Positions 5,720-7,369 of a stretch of DNA of 7,369 bases are shown piece by piece. Position numbers and translations under genes: made by a program. Positions within the stretch are counted from its first letter, which is position 1; the number at the start of each line of letters is the position of its first letter. The DNA comes from Candidatus Taylorbacteria bacterium RIFCSPHIGHO2_02_FULL_46_13 (GTDB lineage: Bacteria; Patescibacteriota; Minisyncoccia; Phycocordibacterales; DSPV01), in contig MHRQ01000029.1 in the NCBI GenBank assembly GCA_001821015.1, positions 1 through 7,369 of the forward strand. The letters run 5' to 3'. Under the pieces are notes generated by a model. That model saw nothing but the letters and a program-made list of their open reading frames with translations, did not search any database and was not told the DNA's origin.

Positions 5720-5767
5720 ACCCCAATTTCTTTGCCCTATACACCACCCCCGTTGTGCATAACACGT

Positions 5768-5796
5768 TTGCATTTTGAATCTGTCAAGCATAGAAT
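5768..5796 (+). promoter_or_regulatory. Sigma-70-type promoter of the 5825 gene
   Basis: TTGCAT (5768-5773), a 17-bp spacer, and TAGAAT (5791-5796). Transcription should begin near 5803, about 22 nt before the ATG. Confidence 0.65.
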
Positions 5797-5824
5797 GAGA
5801 CCAGAACAACAACTGGAGGTACAC

Positions 5825-6022
5825 ATGCACAAAGAACCAATAAGCCTTGGAATGCACAACAGCCTTGCAGTCAGCAGAGTACAGGGAATGGCAGCGCAAC
5901 AACCATGCCACCGACTCATGAAGGTACGGTGGGGGAGAAACCTGCTTATGATGCGTTTCATTAACCATGGAATCAAGCGTTTCTCAACCACGCACCGGAT
6001 CGTTTGCACCTCGCAGACATAG
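5825..6022 (+). CDS. Small basic hypothetical protein, or a noncoding transcript
   Basis: 65 residues, family not recognised. It is basic, rich in His, Arg and Met (seven Met), with no signal peptide; a short hydrophobic patch (NLLMMRF) is not long enough for a membrane segment. Support for translation is GGAGGT (5815-5820) 4 nt before the ATG, a 17-bp-spaced promoter, and a terminator 20 nt after the stop. Caution: the minus strand is also open across this stretch, so the open frame itself says little, and the composition is not strongly protein-like. The unit (about 5803-6076) could instead make a small RNA of about 270 nt. Confidence 0.5.
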   Translation: MHKEPISLGMHNSLAVSRVQGMAAQQPCHRLMKVRWGRNLLMMRFINHGIKRFSTTHRIVCTSQT

Positions 6023-6042
6023 TAAGCTGTATGCCTTTATAT

Positions 6043-6076
6043 AAAGACGGACCGCTCACGGCCCGTCTTTCTTCTT
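6043..6076 (+). terminator. Strong intrinsic terminator before infC
   Basis: AAAGACGG (6043-6050) pairs with CCGTCTTT (6063-6070). After one A-C mismatch CCG (6052-6054) pairs with CGG (6059-6061) around the loop CTCA. A T-rich tail follows, interrupted by C (to 6076). It isolates the infC operon from upstream genes. Confidence 0.88.
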
Positions 6077-6104
6077 TGCACGTTGAGCGATACTATGCTA
6101 TACT
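6076..6104 (+). promoter_or_regulatory. Strong promoter of the infC-rpmI-rplT operon
   Basis: TTGCAC (6076-6081), a 17-bp spacer, and TATACT (6099-6104) preceded by TGC, an extended -10. Transcription should start near 6111, giving a leader of only about 18 nt before the GTG start of infC. The -35 merges with the tail of the preceding terminator. Confidence 0.8.
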
Positions 6105-6128
6105 CACAACACTTAACACTTTTTCAGA

Positions 6129-6638
6129 GTGCTGCACAAAACCAGAATCAATAAAGCCATCAGTGCCCCCGAACTTCGGGTCATTGGTGAAGACGGAGAA
6201 AATGTCGGCGTTATCAGCCTCACGGACGCCTTAAGCCGCGCAGAAGCCGCGGGGCTTGATCTTATTGAAATATCTCCCTTTGCAACCCCGCCGGTTGCAA
6301 AAATAATGGATTATGGTAAATTCCAGTACGCAGAAAATAAGAAACAGAAAGAGGCAAAGTCAAAGATACGAAACGTAGAAACAAAAGCGATACAACTCAC
6401 CATCGGGACGGGAGACCATGACCTGCTCCTGAAAGCAAAGAAGGCCGGTGAGTGGCTTCGCGAAGGACATCGGATAAAAATTGATCTGTTCCTGCGCGGT
6501 CGCGCAAAATATATGGACGCGAAATTTCTCAAGGAACGTCTAGAGCGCATCCTCAAGCTTATTCCCGAAGGCCACAAAATAGCCGAGCAGGCACAGAAAA
6601 GCCCCAAGGGATTGACCCTTGTTATAGAAAAACAGTAA
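6129..6638 (+). CDS. infC: Translation initiation factor IF-3
   Basis: 169 residues. IF3 binds the 30S subunit, keeps it apart from 50S and checks the start codon and initiator tRNA. Recognised from RINKAI (6-11), the N-domain stretch LIEISPFATPPVAKIMDYGKF (about 45-65) and the C-domain with the pattern IKIDLFLRGR (about 113-122). Both domains and the linker are present, but the N-terminal extension before RIN is shorter than in E. coli. The start is GTG at 6129: an in-frame stop lies at 6114-6116 and there is no ATG before the conserved part. No Shine-Dalgarno is seen and the predicted leader is about 18 nt. It heads the conserved order infC-rpmI-rplT. Confidence 0.96.
   Translation: MLHKTRINKAISAPELRVIGEDGENVGVISLTDALSRAEAAGLDLIEISPFATPPVAKIMDYGKFQYAENKKQKEAKSKIRNVETKAIQLTIGTGDHDLLLKAKKAGEWLREGHRIKIDLFLRGRAKYMDAKFLKERLERILKLIPEGHKIAEQAQKSPKGLTLVIEKQ
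6605..6621 (+). other. Small hairpin in the 3' end of infC
   Basis: CAAGGG (6605-6610) pairs perfectly with CCCTTG (6616-6621) around ATTGA, inside the coding sequence and just before the infC stop. It could matter for mRNA processing or for bL20 control, or be chance. Confidence 0.3.
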
Positions 6639-6646
6639 CCGGTTAC
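6635..6646. repeat. 12-bp perfect palindrome over the infC stop codon
   Basis: GTAACCGGTTAC is its own reverse complement and includes the TAA stop (6636-6638). It has no loop, so it would act as a DNA site rather than an RNA hairpin, if it acts at all. Confidence 0.5.
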
Positions 6647-6669
6647 GGGTTGAGACCACAGCACCGAAT

Positions 6670-6699
6670 TTAAGAGAACAGGCCTTGTGATTTTATAAA
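6670..6699 (+). promoter_or_regulatory. Possible internal promoter before rpmI
   Basis: TTAAGA (6670-6675), an 18-bp spacer, and TATAAA (6694-6699). It would start a transcript near 6707 with a leader of about 96 nt before rpmI. Confidence 0.35.
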
Positions 6700-6802
6700 G
6701 TTAGTCGAACACAAATGTAGACATACGTGAGTAGTTGAGAGCTGGTGAAATTGGTGCTGGGTCATTATTTTCTACCACTCGCTCTGCTCGTGAAGAAAAT
6801 AT
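6700..6802 (+). promoter_or_regulatory. Candidate ribosomal-protein leader before rpmI
   Basis: The infC-rpmI gap (164 nt) is long for this compact window and holds no gene. GAGCTGGTG (6739-6747) can pair with CACTCGCTC (6776-6784) with one mismatch and one G-U across a 28-nt loop, and GTAG (6731-6734) can pair with CTAC (6772-6775) as an alternative. In other bacteria bL20 represses rpmI-rplT by binding the mRNA near here. I cannot match it to a known leader class. Confidence 0.35.
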
Positions 6803-6985
6803 ATGAAAACAAACAAAACATTTATGAAACGCTTGAAGGTAAGCAAAAACGGAAAAATAAAATCCCGCGCAACCGGGCAGAATCATTTTAATGCTAAAGA
6901 AGGCGGCCGTGCTGGGTTGTCTAAAAAGCGCCAGAATACTTTTGTAATTTCCAATAAGTCAAAAAGCCGCTATATTACCTATTAA
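6803..6985 (+). CDS. rpmI: 50S ribosomal protein bL35
   Basis: 60 residues, slightly shorter than the usual about 64. A small, very basic component of the large subunit. Recognised from the N-terminal pattern MKTNKTFMKRLKVSKNGKIK, the central NHFNAKE, and KKRQN. The usual few residues before MKTNK (such as MPK) are absent. There is no clear Shine-Dalgarno before ATG 6803 (GAAGAAAA is the nearest purine-rich stretch). It sits between infC and rplT as in most bacteria, with 11 nt to rplT. Confidence 0.95.
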   Translation: MKTNKTFMKRLKVSKNGKIKSRATGQNHFNAKEGGRAGLSKKRQNTFVISNKSKSRYITY

Positions 6986-6996
6986 AGTAAAAACCG

Positions 6997-7341
6997 ATGA
7001 CAAGAGTTAAAAAAGGCGTTAATGCGCTGAAAACCAGACGCAAGATACTTCAAAGAACAAAAGGATACCGCGGTGGCCGCTCAAAAAAAGAACGCCAAGC
7101 CTATGAGGCAATCGTGCATGCGGGTAGCCACGCATTCGCTCACAGACGCGACAAAAAAGGCCTGATGCGCCGATTGTGGAATGTGCGAATTAATGCAGCG
7201 CTTTTGGAAAGTAAGTTCTCCTACAGCACTTTCATCGGAGTTCTTAAAAAGAAAAACATCGGGGTTGACCGCAAAATCCTCGCCACGCTTGCCGAAAAAA
7301 ATCCCGCGTCGTTCAAGCGGATTGTAAACGCTGTTGCGTAG
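6997..7341 (+). CDS. rplT: 50S ribosomal protein bL20
   Basis: 114 residues, close to the usual 117-119. It binds 23S rRNA early in 50S assembly and in several bacteria represses its own operon. Recognised from TRVKKG, the basic KGYRGGRSKKERQA (about 23-36), AHRRDKKGLMRRLWNVRINAA (about 48-68) and FIGVLKKKNIGVDRKILA. The gene is complete, with TAG at 7339-7341. It starts 11 nt after rpmI without a clear Shine-Dalgarno, so it is read from the same mRNA. The last 28 nt of the window show no terminator or gene. Confidence 0.96.
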   Translation: MTRVKKGVNALKTRRKILQRTKGYRGGRSKKERQAYEAIVHAGSHAFAHRRDKKGLMRRLWNVRINAALLESKFSYSTFIGVLKKKNIGVDRKILATLAEKNPASFKRIVNAVA

Positions 7342-7369
7342 TTAAAACTCAATCGGATAGATACTGCCG

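Noticed and set aside
5693..6009. Two overlapping minus-strand frames opposite the 5825 gene
   Set aside because: I found no convincing promoter or SD for them, while the + strand has promoter, SD and terminator in order.
1..7369. CRISPR array, tRNA, rRNA, insertion sequence or phage genes
   Set aside because: No regularly spaced repeats, cloverleaf-like segments, transposase motifs or terminal inverted repeats were seen.

Overview
The window looks like a piece of a bacterial chromosome, most likely from the Candidate Phyla Radiation (Patescibacteria), probably a Parcubacteria-type lineage. This is an inference. It rests on the style of the secreted M14-like proteins (one N-terminal anchor, GGxHGGYEWN and VDLNRNFDC motifs), on short ribosomal proteins and a short IF3, on very compact intergenic regions, and on several genes whose -10 box lies only 6-8 nt before the ATG, so that the mRNA should be leaderless. 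TGA ends at least two genes (positions 2133-2135 and 4046-4048), so the genetic code is standard and the code-25 lineages (Gracilibacteria, Absconditabacteria) are unlikely. All supported genes are on the + strand.

Layout. Positions 1-398 hold a terminator (75-103) and about 300 nt without a convincing gene. Positions 399-4048 form an envelope block: a one-anchor exported protein of unknown function (399-1064), a membrane-anchored VanY-type D,D-carboxypeptidase with a long coiled-coil stalk (1203-2135), and two tandem M14-like zinc carboxypeptidase paralogs (2240-3145 and 3152-4048). The upstream M14 copy has lost a zinc-ligand His and the catalytic Glu that the downstream copy keeps, so the pair looks like a pseudoenzyme next to its active sister. 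Positions 4103-6076 hold compact single-gene units. Four encode small proteins I do not recognise (starts 4157, 4457, 4778, 5825), each with a Shine-Dalgarno-like sequence and a strong terminator. One encodes a PAP2-family membrane phosphatase (5081-5719) with a leaderless-type promoter and no clear terminator. Positions 6076-7341 are the conserved translation operon infC-rpmI-rplT (IF3, bL35, bL20), with a strong extended -10 promoter and a 164-nt gap before rpmI that may hold a regulatory leader.

How the genes may work together. VanY and the active M14 enzyme could trim peptidoglycan stem peptides outside the membrane. The PAP2 phosphatase could recycle the lipid carrier or act on another lipid phosphate. 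The inactive M14 copy may bind peptide or regulate its sister. The infC operon is housekeeping and is separated from the rest by a terminator.

The most notable points are the degenerate/active M14 pair with a 37-bp identical tract, the contrast between leaderless anchored-protein genes and SD-led small genes, and a small Cys-rich gene whose open frame runs through its own terminator, which suggests a frameshift.
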